A stretch of 64,000 nucleotides of DNA from Branchiostoma floridae (GCF_000003815.2 NC_049994.1:12078236-12142235); one strand, 5' to 3'. Numbered from the stretch's first letter, positions 48,116 through 59,764 are shown. Notes: generated by a model from the letters alone, not told the origin. Made by a program: numbers and translations.

Positions 48116-48926
48116 ATGGACGCGAGGATAGTTGCGCTGGTTGTGGCGGTGTTGGTGACAGAGGCGTGCGGGTTACACCAGCTGCATGACCGCGGCACGG
48201 ATGTGTATCTGCCCAACCCCCAGAGCCGAAGAGGTGCGTTTTATCATACACATTAGATGTAATCCTTTGCTATACTTTCTCGTCATCATCCTTTCGTTGC
48301 TTGCTTTCCTACTTCATTCGTTATCTTTTTTTTTTGGCTAGATTGTCGGGTTGAAATACTCTTTTATTTTGATATGAGATTTGCTTTTATTAATTTTGAT
48401 ATTCATTTACGATTTTAATCTAGTTTACAGGCTTGGTGGCACCAGTTGGTTTGCAACAATAAAAGGTTAGAACGCTATTGTCTTTTTCTCCTCTTGCGTT
48501 TTTTTTCTTTTTTGTTATTTCTTTCGGTTTTAATTCTGCCCCTATTCTTTCAGACACATCTTTTGTTTGCATTACATGATGTCGGTTGCCTTTTGCTGAC
48601 AACATTCATCCATTATATCATTAAAGATTTAAAGATAATTCTAAATTTCTGGAAATATTTTCTTTTTAGCCGGAGCAACACCGCACAAATGGTACGAAAC
48701 CATTATGCGGCTCGACTCACCCCATTTTGGCAAAAGACGCTCCGTGACCGACTACAGCCTTAACGTCCCCGATGACAAGGTCGTTGGAGGAATCGACGAT
48801 CGTCGGGAGGGTCCGGAAAGAGTCCCGATTATCCTTTCCGACAGCGATGTCGGAAGGGATCGGCAACGTTCGGGAGAGAGAATCTTCCAAGTGAACAGAG
48901 GCGGCCAAAAATGCGTTTGCTGGTGA
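48116..48926 (+). CDS. Secreted peptide-hormone precursor candidate (2 exons, 124 aa)
   Basis: Predicted to enter the secretory pathway and release an amidated peptide. Exons 48101(acceptor)-48233 and 48670-48926; the phase-1 intron has GT/AG ends, and the ATG is in strong context (accATGG). Seen: hydrophobic signal peptide (about 1-18, ending EACG), a short spacer, dibasic RR at 38-39, then a 20-residue segment AGATPHKWYETIMRLDSPHF (40-59), Gly60 as amide donor and KRR at 61-63. After that comes an acidic, Arg-rich C-terminal part with possible RR cleavage near 83-84 and a CVCW tail. The splice joins within the codon after RR, so the peptide starts exon 2. Single-copy peptide; the C-terminal His-Phe-amide fits no family I recognise. 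A small secreted protein without processing is the alternative. Single exon pair, frame open throughout. Confidence 0.72.
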
Positions 48927-49262
48927 CGTCAAAAATATGGCTGGAAATGATGATTCTCAGAATTTTTGTCTTTGGCTCAAAATGTTTTAAGTACAGCTAG
49001 CTGACACTATGAACTTATCAACTTTAGAATTGATGATTGTTTACATGATTTCATCATGTTTTGATATTCTACATTGTATCAAAAGAGGTGTTTAAGAGAT
49101 TCAAGCAAGTGGCAGATGTATTGTACCACACAGATAACACAAAGAATTTGATGAAGAATTGGCCGTTTTCAGCACTAGTCTTACATGTAGCAGTGCATAT
49201 ATAGGTCTATTGAATTCATTTATCTGTTATGAGGTGAATAGAATCGTAAACATAAGAATAAT

Positions 49263-49273
49263 AATAAAATAAA
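49263..49273 (+). terminator. Polyadenylation signal of the peptide gene
   Basis: Two overlapping AATAAA hexamers lie about 340 bases after the stop, followed by TG/T-rich sequence (catttcatgaattcattttg). They give a compact 3' UTR. Confidence 0.55.
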
Positions 49274-49475
49274 TCTGACAACCTTTACATTTCATGAATT
49301 CATTTTGTCGTGTCTTAACTCGCTTTTTTTTTTACTTTTTAAACTTGAACATTAACAACTAGAGTACAAAACTAACACTGCATTGAGTCTATACAACTTT
49401 TATGACAGCGCAATACATATCAATAACTAATAAAAGCAGAACAGGCACTGACGTGATATTGGAATAAAACAATTT

Positions 49476-49543
49476 TTGCATGACGGGAATCGAACCCGGG
49501 ACGTGTGAGTGAAAGCTACAATTCTAACCACGGGACCACGGGA
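49476..49543 (-). tRNA. Degenerate tRNA-Glu-like sequence (TTC), probably a pseudogene
   Basis: Minus strand reads TCCCGTGGTCCCGTGGTTAG, a TTC anticodon in a CTTTCAC loop, and T-arm CCGGGTTCGATTCCCG. The D, anticodon-loop and T-loop parts match tRNA-Glu. The 3' acceptor strand (CATGCA) pairs poorly with TCCCGTG, with about three mismatches, so it is likely inactive or a SINE source remnant. Confidence 0.4.
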
Positions 49544-50285
49544 CAGAAAACGACCTCTAGTGCGGCTTTGTGCCGTAGTATTTTCCCTTATAAACTATCA
49601 TAGTCTCATGCCCCAAATTGTCAAATACAGACAGTGCTACATGTACATACATGGTCAAATCTAGAAACTCTCCCTTTTGCTTTTTGACAAAATAGACATT
49701 TTGTTTTGTGAATCCAACCTCCTTGGTGAAACACATTATTAGACAGAAATACGAAGCTGCAGCCCCTTTGGCACATACAACTTGGGGTAACGTTCACATT
49801 TCAGAATCTATCTCCCAGAAAACTGGAAATATACCATTTTGTCTACTTTAAGAATCTACTAGACCTTCACTTTCCTCTACTGAAATCTGTTTCATTTACC
49901 AACAGTGGTCAGTCGTGGATCGTTCTATTAGCAGCAGCTCTAAAGATAACAAATTAACAAACACGATATGGCAATACAAATGGATGCTAATAGTAGATGA
50001 TGTCAATCACCAAATGCGATCATCTTGCAGTTTTCATCTGAATCAGACGTCACTGCGATAAATGTTCATGGCCTGGAAGTGGTTATGTAGACATATCTAT
50101 TTTAGTCTTCAGTGTAGGTGGACCGCTTTTCTAGGAATTTCTTCATGTTGCGACACTGACGAGGAAAATACTCCAAATATGACTTTAACATCTTATCGTT
50201 GGTTTTAAGAGGTGCAATGAGGGGTGGATCTTAATCACAAGCTATACGGGTGAGTTAAGATTAAAAGAGATGGACTGCCTTCCCA
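49544..50285. other. Intergenic, no gene recognised
   Basis: No exon or repeat boundary found. Confidence 0.45.
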
Positions 50286-50289
50286 AGGG

Positions 50290-50545
50290 ACATCTGGTTC
50301 TCAGGCGCGTCGGTACGACAGAAACCATGCAACTTTAGGGAGAGTTTTTTTTTGGGGGGGGGGTGGACAATGACAATGTGGCGCTGCACTCAAGTTTAGC
50401 AACTCATTTTTAATCAACAGTTGCACATACAAATTGCAGACAGAGGGCAAAGTTTTTTTATCCCCGACCGAAGTCATGTACCCATTTTTACAGCTGGGTG
50501 AAGTGAGAAAGGTCGTGTAAAGTGGGGTGTACCCATTCGTTTTTG
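50290..50545 (-). repeat. SINE-A, reverse orientation
   Basis: 'ccgaccgaagtcatgtaccc', 'acagctgggtgaagtgagaa' and 'aggtcgtgtaaagt' are the inverse of the SINE-A body. A G-run at 50353-50361 interrupts it. Confidence 0.6.
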
Positions 50546-50688
50546 CTTCGACCTCTGCCATCTCCCACCGAGCTCGATTTATGAGTTAACATTAACAAGT
50601 TTTCTGTTGAGTATACGTTTTTGCTTCGACCTCTGCCATCTCCCACTCGATTTATGAGTTAACATTAACAAGTTTTCTGTTGAGTATA
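50538..50688 (+). repeat. 78-bp tandem duplication
   Basis: The units start 'cgtttttgcttcgacctctg' at 50538 and 50616 and are identical except for a 5-base loss (cgagc) in the second. The near-identity points to a recent event. Confidence 0.88.
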
Positions 50689-52560
50689 ACAGATTTGTCT
50701 TATTTTAACTTAACTTATGACTATCACTCTGATTTTGAGTTCACCGTATTTTTGTTTTCTGTTATTTGAAAGGCACAATAAGTTGTACATTTCCGTCATG
50801 TTATAATTTACATTTAACCTGGATTCCAGGAGGAGTATCATAATTTTATATTGTTTTAATCTAGATTCCAGGAAGAGTAGTGATGTATCGCTAATAGAGA
50901 TCTAAAAAAAGCCAATCCCCCACGCATACGCGCAAAGGGAGAACAACATGGGGATGGTGTGGTCATGTCCGTCAGACGATAGGACCCTAAGCAACCAAGT
51001 ACAAACACCGGTAAACCAGCGCCTGACGCTGTTTGGAGATCCTCTGTCTCATTCCACATACGCAAGAAAAATAGCAGCATCTACAGTGGGCCGCATATAG
51101 CCACGCAGTTAACAAGTCGTTTCCTGTTGGCGAACAGGATACATACGTCACAGTTAACAACAGGATATAAAATGTTAAGCTTTTAAGCTGAACGGATGAG
51201 AAAATTTGTTTGCATCGCATTACCCTAGGCGTAGCGCATTTATAAACGGCAAACATATACGCCAAAAAGTTCTGATGTTTTCGGCAGGGTTAATGTCTCT
51301 GTGTGTGTCTGTCTCTGAGTCAGTGTCTTTTATTAAGCTAATAAAGGACTACTTGGCACATCATTTTGTACTTAAATGAGACAAAATTACTTGTCGAGGA
51401 TAAGAGATCTTGAAGCTCTAGTTTGAGCCTAAGATTATCAATAGGAAGGGCATTACAGCCCCGAATAGCATTCATTTCTTGATTCCTAATTTAGCGATAA
51501 CAGAAATACACACCGATGATAATACCGGTAGCTGAAAGTATTAATATAATACTTGTACCCATTAATCTTCGAGACCTATAGAGACTGACATTTCTAGGGG
51601 GCATATTCTCTGTCAAATAGAAATTTAAGCCACCTCGTACATTTCTGTAATATTAATTTATTTTCTTTCACTTATGGATTGTTTTCTACATATTTATTTT
51701 CAACTGGGGGAAGGGGCAGAATCGTGTCGAAAAACATTACCAGGGAGTTTTTCGCATACAGATTGTTATCTTCATAGTTCGTTCTTTTCCATTGGTAGGA
51801 AAAAATCGCATTGAAAAAACATGATCAGAGAGTTTTTAGCATACACATTGTTTCCTTCCCATTAGAAATGTACTCTGAGGGAGAATATCATATTGTGATG
51901 AAAGAATTAAAAAAAAAAACTACCGAGATTTTTCGCATAAATAAACTTACATTTTTCAATATTAGAAAGGTCCGTCAGATTTCAGGATATAACATTGTGT
52001 GACCAAACCAGTACATATTTGGTTGCCAAGCTTTCTAGCAGCTATCTATTCCGCTACCACCAGCCTATTTATATGACAAGCTAACTCATACAGATATTGT
52101 GGCTTGTGGCTATCAGAGGCAATACTCAAACCAGCACGACCGCTTGCTGAGTTCCTGTCTATGAATAACGCACGCTTTATTAAAAGTACGCATACATATT
52201 AGTACTGATAATTGCTGATTTAGATCTCCGAAACTCCTGATATAACAAACTCTAGGTTCAAGGAAAGTCAGTTTCTTCGAAAGGGATGGAATATCTGCAG
52301 GTGGTAGCAATAACAACCAACTCATAACGGATTTGTCATGCTTCACTTCAGCAATGCCATTGCACGATTATCTTGCAGTCTGGTGTAAAGGATAGACTGT
52401 TTCAGATTCCATGTTGTTCATGGCACATATTAAAGGCTGCCAGAAACGACCACCCGCAAAACACAAAGCTCTATTCTTGGAAAAGAGAAAGAATGTGTCT
52501 TACTGTGTACATTGTGCAAACGTTTTCCAACGTCTGAAGGACTTTGTTGCCACAATCAAT
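50689..52560. other. Intergenic, with a degenerate tandem repeat at about 51720-51980
   Basis: Three imperfect units share '(g/a)gagtttttcgcatac/agagtttttagcatac/gatttttcgcata' with 'tttccattggtag' or 'ttcccattagaa' or 'atattagaa'. No exon seen elsewhere. Confidence 0.45.
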
Positions 52561-52561
52561 T

Positions 52562-52567
52562 TTTATT
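52562..52567 (-). terminator. Candidate polyadenylation signal of BHMT
   Basis: AATAAA on the minus strand, 414 bases after the BHMT stop. It gives a plausible 3' UTR; other signals are possible. Confidence 0.4.
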
Positions 52568-52980
52568 CATAGGTCTCACACAGGAGAATGTTGCTATTCA
52601 AGAGCATTGTGTAGAGTACATCTCTCAAAGTTTAAAGGTGTTATGATGTGAGATTATAAAGACCGCTAGGCGGCGCTATTGACAGTTAAAAATGGTACAA
52701 CGCACAGCTTAGAGCTGTGAAAAAAGCTAAACGAATATCGAAGAAACATGAAAACGGAAAAATGTCTTCATGAAATCATCAGTGGTTATCAAAAATGTTG
52801 AAAGTAGGAAATATCGTAGACTGGTCACCGAATATTGGTATGCTCACAGTCACTGTTTATCACAAACTAATCAATTCAATCAAATGTATCTCATATGCTT
52901 ACATTTACCCATCGATTAGATTATGTCCTCTCAAAGCCGTCAGCCAGGTTGTAGGATTCCGCTGCCTGTGACGTCAGTGC

Positions 52981-55900
52981 TCACTGGCGGAAGAGTTTCT
53001 CCTGAACGTCCGGAAACCCTGGTCGGCCCAAGGCTGGCTTTACGGATTCCCAGTATTCCCTGGTATCCTTTCCGCTGGAGAAACAAAAGTATGACAGACG
53101 CAAGAAGAGTAGATATAGTTAGTCTGAGCTCTTTCTCTTCGCAATGCTTCGTGCTAGCTGTGGTAATCTGAATTCAAACAAAAGATATACAGAACACAAC
53201 CCAGTGTTGCTGTATCGAGTGAACTGCACCGCCATGTTTGATAGTGTGGTAACTTTCTATAGCGTTTTCGGTAGTTTTTGCTCGCGTCCTGGTGGTCAGC
53301 TTTTCCCATTTAATCTTGTCACGACTCATGTAAGGGCTGAGTAAAGGGCTATAAACAAAATACGTCCTCTTAGTGTTGCCACGGCTACTTTTGTGACATA
53401 AGGTAGCAGAATACAGTTTTCGGCCTATGGGGCTTCCTATAGTTAAGGACCGCAAGGTGACTGACATCGACGCGGATAAAATTATAGTAGGGTGCATTTG
53501 GGAAGCACGACAGACTAGTATGTTAAAGTCGAGGGTACAACGTACAAAATAACCAAAAACAAAAAATATTGTGGTTTTTTAACATTGTGACGCCCTCTTT
53601 GAAATAGGGTCATGCGGGGTCACCCGGAACTGCAGCCGACTCACTTAGACAGCCAGCTGTAAAGGTCACGCGTATTTAAACAACGACAGGCCAAACTGAA
53701 AAATCTCATTCGTGCCATCTGAAAGCCGACATATTATGCTGCCACACAGTAAAGTTCATCCCTCGCTTACATGTACTTTAAGGTATTTACGAACGATTGA
53801 AGATTTCGACCGCACTATGTTTTTACCCCTACGTCATTAACTCCGGGGGTCGCGTAGAAATACTGTACTCTGCCGCCATAACTGAAAAATGAAATTGATC
53901 AAGAGTACTCAAAGAAATTAGCATTTAGAAATAGTGATTTCTGCAAACGCCATGACATACATCAGTATAGCGTCTGTCATATAACTACGGTGAACGACAA
54001 TGTGATGTACTAGTAATCCTTACTTGATAAAGTCTTTCTCAGACTGGTCCGTCTTCAGCGCCCCTCCCCACGGCAAATGTTTCTTGCTGGCGTCTCCGAG
54101 CTTTCCTCCGCGCTCTGGAGACAGCTACGAAACGTAAAGAAATATACTGTGCGCTTCAGTACAGTTAATATTATATATCTCATATCTTTAATCATGTTAT
54201 TGCAAATTTATTTAAGAGGAATATCTATTTCATATCCCCGTCTAATGTCGTGAGAAATATGTCTGAAAGAAGTGACCTACTAACTCGATTTCACCAGGTG
54301 ATTTATTTGCTGTACTCTAATTTCATTAATGAAGCCGAAAATTTGCACAAGACAAAACAATGACAAAACAATGCAAGACGACGGGGAAAATGGTAAACGG
54401 CAAAGTGAGAATCAACAACAAAATTCCTCTAGTCGACACCAGTGACTACCTCTTCCGATATAGCCCGGATGTGGTGAGGTTCAAATCCACAGCAGCCGCC
54501 GATGTACCTGACCCCGAGGTCAAAGGCCGCTCGGGCGAAGTGGTGGACTTCAAAGCGGGTCATCTGCCGAGGGCCCAGAGCTGGCGAGGGAATGTAGAAA
54601 AACATTTGAAGAACAACTAGATATTTCTAGATTTTACAATCTACTATAAATGACCTAAACGTTAGAACGTTGTCTTGATAAATTCGTGTGGTCTCATGCC
54701 TGTATTTACTCCGAATGGTCACTCTCAAAGAATCCTTTCTGAATATAATTGGGCCCCAGAAGCGTGTTTCTGTGACGATCATAAATTCCCTTTCATCACG
54801 CTGATATAACAATGAATTGACATGAAAGTTTGTGTAATTCTGACAGGATTGGTCGGAAAGTTTCGGCATTCATTTTCCAATCTTTCATGCCAACTGATCA
54901 AATGTTGCAATTAGTTACTTTGATTATTACTTAACAAAATATAGTATTCTTACCGAACGGAAACTCCGGCAAGATGGTCCATCCGTTCTTCGTCTGCTCG
55001 GTCTCCGGTGAGTGGTAGCCGTTTGGTTGGACCATCAGATACGGGGACAGTCCTGCCTTCTCCAGCGCATCCTTCATCATCTTTATAGTCTTCAGACAGG
55101 TGTTGGCATCAAACCGGCAGTTCAATCCAACCACGTCAGCACCTACAAAGAGATAGTACAATGAGGCATTAAGGTTCATCTACTGATAATGCTCACATCT
55201 TATAATGGAAGCTCATCTGTAATCATTATAAAATGCTTAACTTTCTTCCAACACAAAGGCATACACGGATCAAATTTTCAATGACCACCTTGGTCTTCTT
55301 CAGGATCAATGCTGATGACCAATCACTTCAGAATATAAACTCGAAAGAACATTTGATCCCAGTGCCTTTGTATATAGTAAGAAAATTTAGCACTGTACTA
55401 TGCTCGCTTCTTGTTAACATTCTGTACCGACTGAGGCAACATGTTGGACTTTGATACGGAATTCTTTGCTAGGTCGGAGAACAAATTTGCATAGCAGATA
55501 TGTCAGCTGCCTCGATGGCGCAGTAGGCAGCGCGTGAGTCTCATAATCTCAAGGTCGTGAGTTCGATCCTCACTCGGGGCAAATTCTTTTTTGGATGTTT
55601 TTCTCATCCAATACTTGTTGTTGTTTGTTACCATTTGTAAGGTGTCTTTAAATTTATTTTATCCAACTTTATCCAACTTAAGACATCAAGAGCGTGTGAC
55701 TTTTTTCATCTTGTGATCCCTGACCAGACTGCCAAGAACGCGTGACTACACCAAAGTGTAACACGAGGAGCAACGAGTCGAACGTGGTGGGAAGTTGGTA
55801 TCGTCCTCCGTCCCGGGATATGAAGCACTCGCCTAATCTACGGTAGCACAAGATAGTATCAAAAACTGACAAAGGACTGAGTGAGGCCGCCCTAGGAGTG

Positions 55901-58005
55901 TACATTGGCTACCGGAAGCTATACAGACTCCTAGGCCGGCTATACTTTTTTTGATACCATATAATATGCTACGGTAACCGTATTATCTGCTTGGAGATTA
56001 GCACCCACCTGCTTTAGCCATCCTGACGGCACACTCCCCGACTGGAACGCCGCTGTCGTCTCCTGTCGGCCCGATACGCAGGGTACAGGCTACGGGCTTC
56101 CCTTTTCCCTTCAGCACTTCGATAGCCCACTCGGCCTCCTCCACGTTACCAATGAACTACACAGATACCGGTACGTTCAGTCAAAAAAGAATCTTCCTAC
56201 TAGTACCATGCGTACTTCGACACGACAAGTTTTTGGTAACGCCACCTTCCCTTTGAGCTGGTGAAAATGTGGTAATAAACCGTACTACAGATCGCATGAC
56301 TTTCCACTTAACACACAATAAAGCTCTGCACAGATACGTTTCCTAGTACATGTATACGCACTGCGATACGACAAGTCCTGCTTGTTTTTGGTAGCGCCAC
56401 CAGATCGCGTGACTTTCCACAACCAATAGCAAGTCCAGAACATAAGACGCGAGTCTCGTCGACCTAGTCTCACACTCGTCTTGCGAGACTGGGTCACTCC
56501 ATGAACAAGATAGACCGACAGCCATCGAAAATTTAGAGATTCTTGTGTATACCTTTAAAAGAAGTCAGTGTTAGATGAAAATTCTATCAACAGAACATAA
56601 AGCGAATTTGCTGTTTGAGACGACGAAGCTGACGTGACTTACCTCAGCCAATAGGAAGTCCACATCTTGTTCCATGAAACTGTCGACCTGTTTGCTGAAC
56701 TCCTTCTGTACGGCTGCCCTTCCCTTCCCCTGTGCGTAAGATGGAGTGTTGGATAACCCTCCACAGACGAGGGTATCTCCGTCCCCAACAACCTCCTTCA
56801 CTATAGTACATGCCTGGTCGTTCATTTCTTTGCACTGGATGTGAAATAAACGCACACAACGTATGGTATTTGTTTATTAAACGTATCTACATGTTGCCTC
56901 CTCTTGAAAAACAAAATACACAGGTAAACAATGTAAGACAAAACGGTACTAATAACAGTAACAATTAGAAGCAAAGTATAACTTGATACACTATAAATAA
57001 AACATAAATACAAAGCAATGAAACAGAATGAAATTTTGTTTCGTGTGAAACTTACGTTGATGTTACGATAGGGTATTGCCAAGTTTAAACAAGAGTCGTT
57101 GTGAGATATTGAAAAATAAAAATAGGTAATGAGCCAACTTGCAAATGAGCTGGACCAGTGCGTATGTAGAGAGAGAGAGAGAGAGAATCTCCAGGCATAA
57201 CATAGTATCAAAGTTGCGTAGGATCTGCTTGGAGATGATGAGTTTCAAACGGTTTCCTTACCGTGATGCTCTTGCCAGTCTCGTTCCCAGGGGCGTCAGG
57301 ACCAGACAGAGACAGTCTGTCGTCTGTCGACCAGAATGTGAAGGCCTGGAGCACATCTGCGCCTGCGCGCATGAACTCTCGGTGTAACTGTTTTACTGTA
57401 AGTATGAAATTAGCATAAGTAGATAGCGTGAGCATCACTTATAATAAGCTATCTACATACCCAAAAACATGACGATCCGTCAACCCATTCTTGAGTCATT
57501 CCCTTTCAAAGTCTGACCTAAACACCCAGGTCCCTTCCAAATCAAGCCGCTAGAGGGTCCAAATCCATACCACTTACTCTCGGCGTCAACAGCTATCTAC
57601 CACTAAAACAAAACCATGGGCCACGACTATAACATGTTCAGAAATTGAGATATCAAATCCGGAACTTCCGCCGTAGCACCGTACCAACACGCTAGGGGGC
57701 TCGTACCAAGTATCAAGACAAGCCAGTATTCTGGAATTAAGGTGGTCAACTACATAGACACAAACACAGACACATACAGACATATACCAACGCTACAGAA
57801 AACCTTGTAGCGAAGGTAAAATGAATATTTTCACTCAAGAAGAAACCTCTATGCCTAACCCACCGGCCTCAGGATGTTCGATGACGACCTCTGTGGTGTA
57901 GGGTCCGGCCATGACGTAACCCCGCTTCTCCAGCGTGAAGACATAACCCCCGTCTCCTATCACAGGGCCCTCCTGCAGCCGCTCCAGTAAACCTTTTTTC
58001 ACCAT
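52981..58005 (-). CDS. BHMT: Betaine-homocysteine S-methyltransferase (8 coding exons, 376 aa)
   Basis: Cytosolic zinc enzyme moving a methyl group from betaine to homocysteine, giving dimethylglycine and methionine. Exons in order: 57864-58005, 57262-57395, 56643-56834, 56009-56156, 54954-55142, 54450-54580, 54024-54124, 52981-53074. All have GT/AG borders and compatible phases (1,0,0,1,1,0,2). Seen: GDGGYVF and LEKRGYV at the start, GLNCRFD (Cys214) and [10 protein letters not shown] (Cys298, Cys299), the three zinc ligands (human 217, 299, 300). The C-terminus ends [13 protein letters not shown] to FRQ, shorter than the 406-aa human protein. The ATG follows an AG acceptor directly, so an untranslated leader exon is needed. 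Odd: human Trp44 corresponds to Tyr36 here, and the Tyr after the LLAE Glu is Phe. A second copy of the first coding exon lies upstream at 59623. Confidence 0.95.
55509..55581 (+). tRNA. tRNA-Met (elongator), anticodon CAT
   Basis: A 73-base intronless tRNA with all arms intact: acceptor GCCTCGA/TCGGGGC (one G-T pair), D arm with GCGCAGTAGGCAGCGC, anticodon CAT at 55542-55544 in loop CTCATAA, and T arm GTGAGTTCGATCCTCAC. It matches the vertebrate elongator Met gene almost base for base as I remember it. A TTTT Pol III stop follows nearby (aaattcttttttgg). It sits on the opposite strand inside the BHMT intron between the exons at 56009 and 54954. Confidence 0.95.
55834..56000. mobile_element. 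MITE family M9, copy 4, at a BHMT splice donor
   Basis: 167 bp. The right TIR GGTAACCGTATTATCTGCTT then GGAGATTA matches the family. The left TIR lacks about 11 bases (TAATCTACGGTAGCACAAG). Target duplication gcactcgcc (55825-55833) / gcacccacc (56001-56009), two mismatches. The right copy spans the last base of a BHMT exon plus its GTGGGTGC donor, so the element entered exactly there. Confidence 0.82.
57186..57237. mobile_element. M9 remnant in BHMT intron
   Basis: 'aatctccaggcataacatag', 'tatcaaag' and 'gtaggatctgcttggagat' are the two M9 tips with almost no interior. It ends 24 bases from the donor of the BHMT exon at 57262 and follows a (GA)n run. Confidence 0.6.
57462..57800 (+). repeat. 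Dispersed repeat R1 (copy 2)
   Basis: Colinear with 2030-2410: 'atgacgatccgtcaa', 'ccctttcaaagtctgac', 'cgctagagggtcc', 'cagctatctaccact', 'ccggaacttccgc'. It lies in a BHMT intron. Confidence 0.6.
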
Positions 58006-58995
58006 CTTATGATACAAGATAAATGCAAGGGTACGAAGAGTCACAACAAGCTTAAGGACTAGGAGATCTTTAACATTTCGGATGAGAGTAGCCGTATATA
58101 AACAACGATTGTGAAAAGCAGCGCGGAATCTAGATGGTCTAAGGTACTTGGCCCTGCCTATATGTCACCGCAAGCGAGGGAACGCCAGCACCTGTAAGCT
58201 TCGTACACACACTCGCACACCACAGCCTCAACAAACTGCTCAAAGTTCAAAGGTTGAAGAACCTAGCTGCCTAAAACTGCAAATCAGAAAGATAAGTACA
58301 CGGGCGAATACACAGACTTTCACGGCTAACCACAAGATTCTCACATAGCGCTCACACTAATGGAGTAAACAATACTGTTTTGATACTGATTGCATGTGTT
58401 GTTTTTACCTCTTTTAGCCGACTTGCTAGCTCGATACACTCCACAACAAACCGCGGCCGTCAGGTCGTTTACAGTTCAAAGTGCAATCCGGGGGGTCTCG
58501 TATCAGTGTTCGTAGTATGGAACACTGTATTCCTAAGGGACCATTCAAAATCATATCTGCCATAATTTGGCATCTGATGAATCTACCGTATGATGCATCT
58601 AATATGAAAATTCGACATTGTCATTATGAATCTTCTGTAATTTTCAATTGAAACTGGATACGTATTTGCGAAAATGTACATAATGTATTCATCAAGTTCT
58701 CCCTGTACATTGTCAATAAGAATTATTCATACCCTTGCCAAGCCAATAATGATGACAAGGGACATGGCTGATTATGTATGTCTACATGTCTGTGGTGCAT
58801 CCTTGTTGTAAGGGTATCGTGACGTAAGTATATGTGTGAACGCGCGCGCGTGTGTGTGCGTACAGGTTTGGCATATGTGCATGTGGTGTGTATGTGGTAC
58901 ATGTACATTCGTCTGTGCGAGATGGTGTACAATTTCTACAATGTGTACCATATATAATGTTGTAAACCCTCTACGTGACAAATGACAGGTCGAAC
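57830..58995. repeat. Tandem duplication unit 1 of the BHMT 5' end
   Basis: Colinear with 59577-60673. Shared landmarks: first coding exon, 'aacatttcggat', 'aaagcagc(g/a)cggaatcta', 'gaacgccagcac', 'ctagctcgatacactccac', an alternating (GT)(GC) tract and 'ccctctacg..acaaatgaca'. It contains one probable untranslated exon and one coding exon on the minus strand. Confidence 0.85.
58409..58460 (-). promoter_or_regulatory. Probable untranslated BHMT exon 1 (proximal copy)
   Basis: On the minus strand, 'gagtgtatcgagctagcaag' followed by tcggctaaaagag ends at a good donor (GTAAAAAC), preceded by CGGCCGCGG. There is no ATG, which fits a leader exon joined to the ATG at 58005. The same exon and donor are preserved in the distal unit. 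The 5' limit is unknown and no TATA box was seen. Confidence 0.4.
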
Positions 58996-59282
58996 GCTCA
59001 AACGTTCCAGATACGCGTACCTTACGCTACCGCCAAAGTGATCTTGTCGGGAACTGTAAGAGCTGCATGGCCGCAATATGCGGTGTTTTTGTATCGACGG
59101 GACCGGAAATGGTGTGACCGTGGCCGCGTTGGAGAGGTGGCCGCTATAGATTATTTCTTAATGCTTAGGTCAATGGAAAAAATCAAAGGGACCGACAAAA
59201 AGTGCCCACAGTGGTCAGGTGACCGCTATGCAAAGGTGGCCGCTAATACAGGTTTGACTGTAGATAGAAAATTGCCTACTCT

Positions 59283-59560
59283 GAAATGAATAGAAAAGTC
59301 GCTAGGGGGCCAAACCTACACCATTCACTCTCATGTCCCAAGAGTTATCTACTACAATATGTCCCGGACACACATCAAAACCGGAAGTTCTGTGAGATAG
59401 CCGACGGGTAGGGAACCCATTTATCGAACTTATCTTCATTTTACTGACACCTACCCACCAACGGTGACCAACCAAATATCATTAGATCTATCCATAGCTT
59501 CTTAAATTCTGCTGTCCACTGGCACAAACGGCACCGAAAATATAGTCTTCAAGGTAGCAA
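59283..59560 (+). repeat. Dispersed repeat R1 (copy 3, partial)
   Basis: 'gtcgctagggggccaaacct', 'ccaagagttatctactac' and 'aaccggaagttctg' match R1. It separates the two BHMT 5' units. Confidence 0.55.
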
Positions 59561-59622
59561 GGTACATATATGAAGAAGGAAGAATATTTTCACACAAGGA
59601 GAAAATTCTACGCCGAACCCAC

Positions 59623-59764
59623 CGGCCTCAGGATGTTCGATGACGACCTCTGTGGTGCACGGTCCGGCCATGACGTAACCCCGCTTCTCCAGCGTGAAGA
59701 CATAACCCCCGTCTCCTATCACAGGGCCCTCCTGCAGCCGTTCAAGTAGACCTGTTTTCACCAT
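59623..59764 (-). CDS. BHMT: Alternative first coding exon of BHMT (distal copy)
   Basis: 142 bp, same length, phase and borders as the exon at 57864-58005 (AG before the ATG, donor GTGGGT). The 47 encoded residues differ from the proximal copy at two places only: residue 4 Thr for Lys and residue 36 Cys for Tyr. Four other base changes are silent. No further BHMT exons lie between the two copies, so this exon can only join the shared exon at 57262-57395, skipping the proximal one. Residue 36 matches human Trp44, an active-site aromatic. It could be a used alternative exon or a fading duplicate; the intact frame and splice sites favour use. Confidence 0.75.

Noticed and set aside
54360-54620. 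GC-rich 86-codon plus-strand ORF that looks coding
   Set aside because: It is the antisense shadow of the BHMT exon at 54450-54580; the minus frame gives the conserved [10 protein letters not shown] zinc motif with correct splice sites.
57586-57783. Minus ORF beginning with a Cys/Val repeat
   Set aside because: It is a reading of microsatellite-like sequence at the end of repeat R1.
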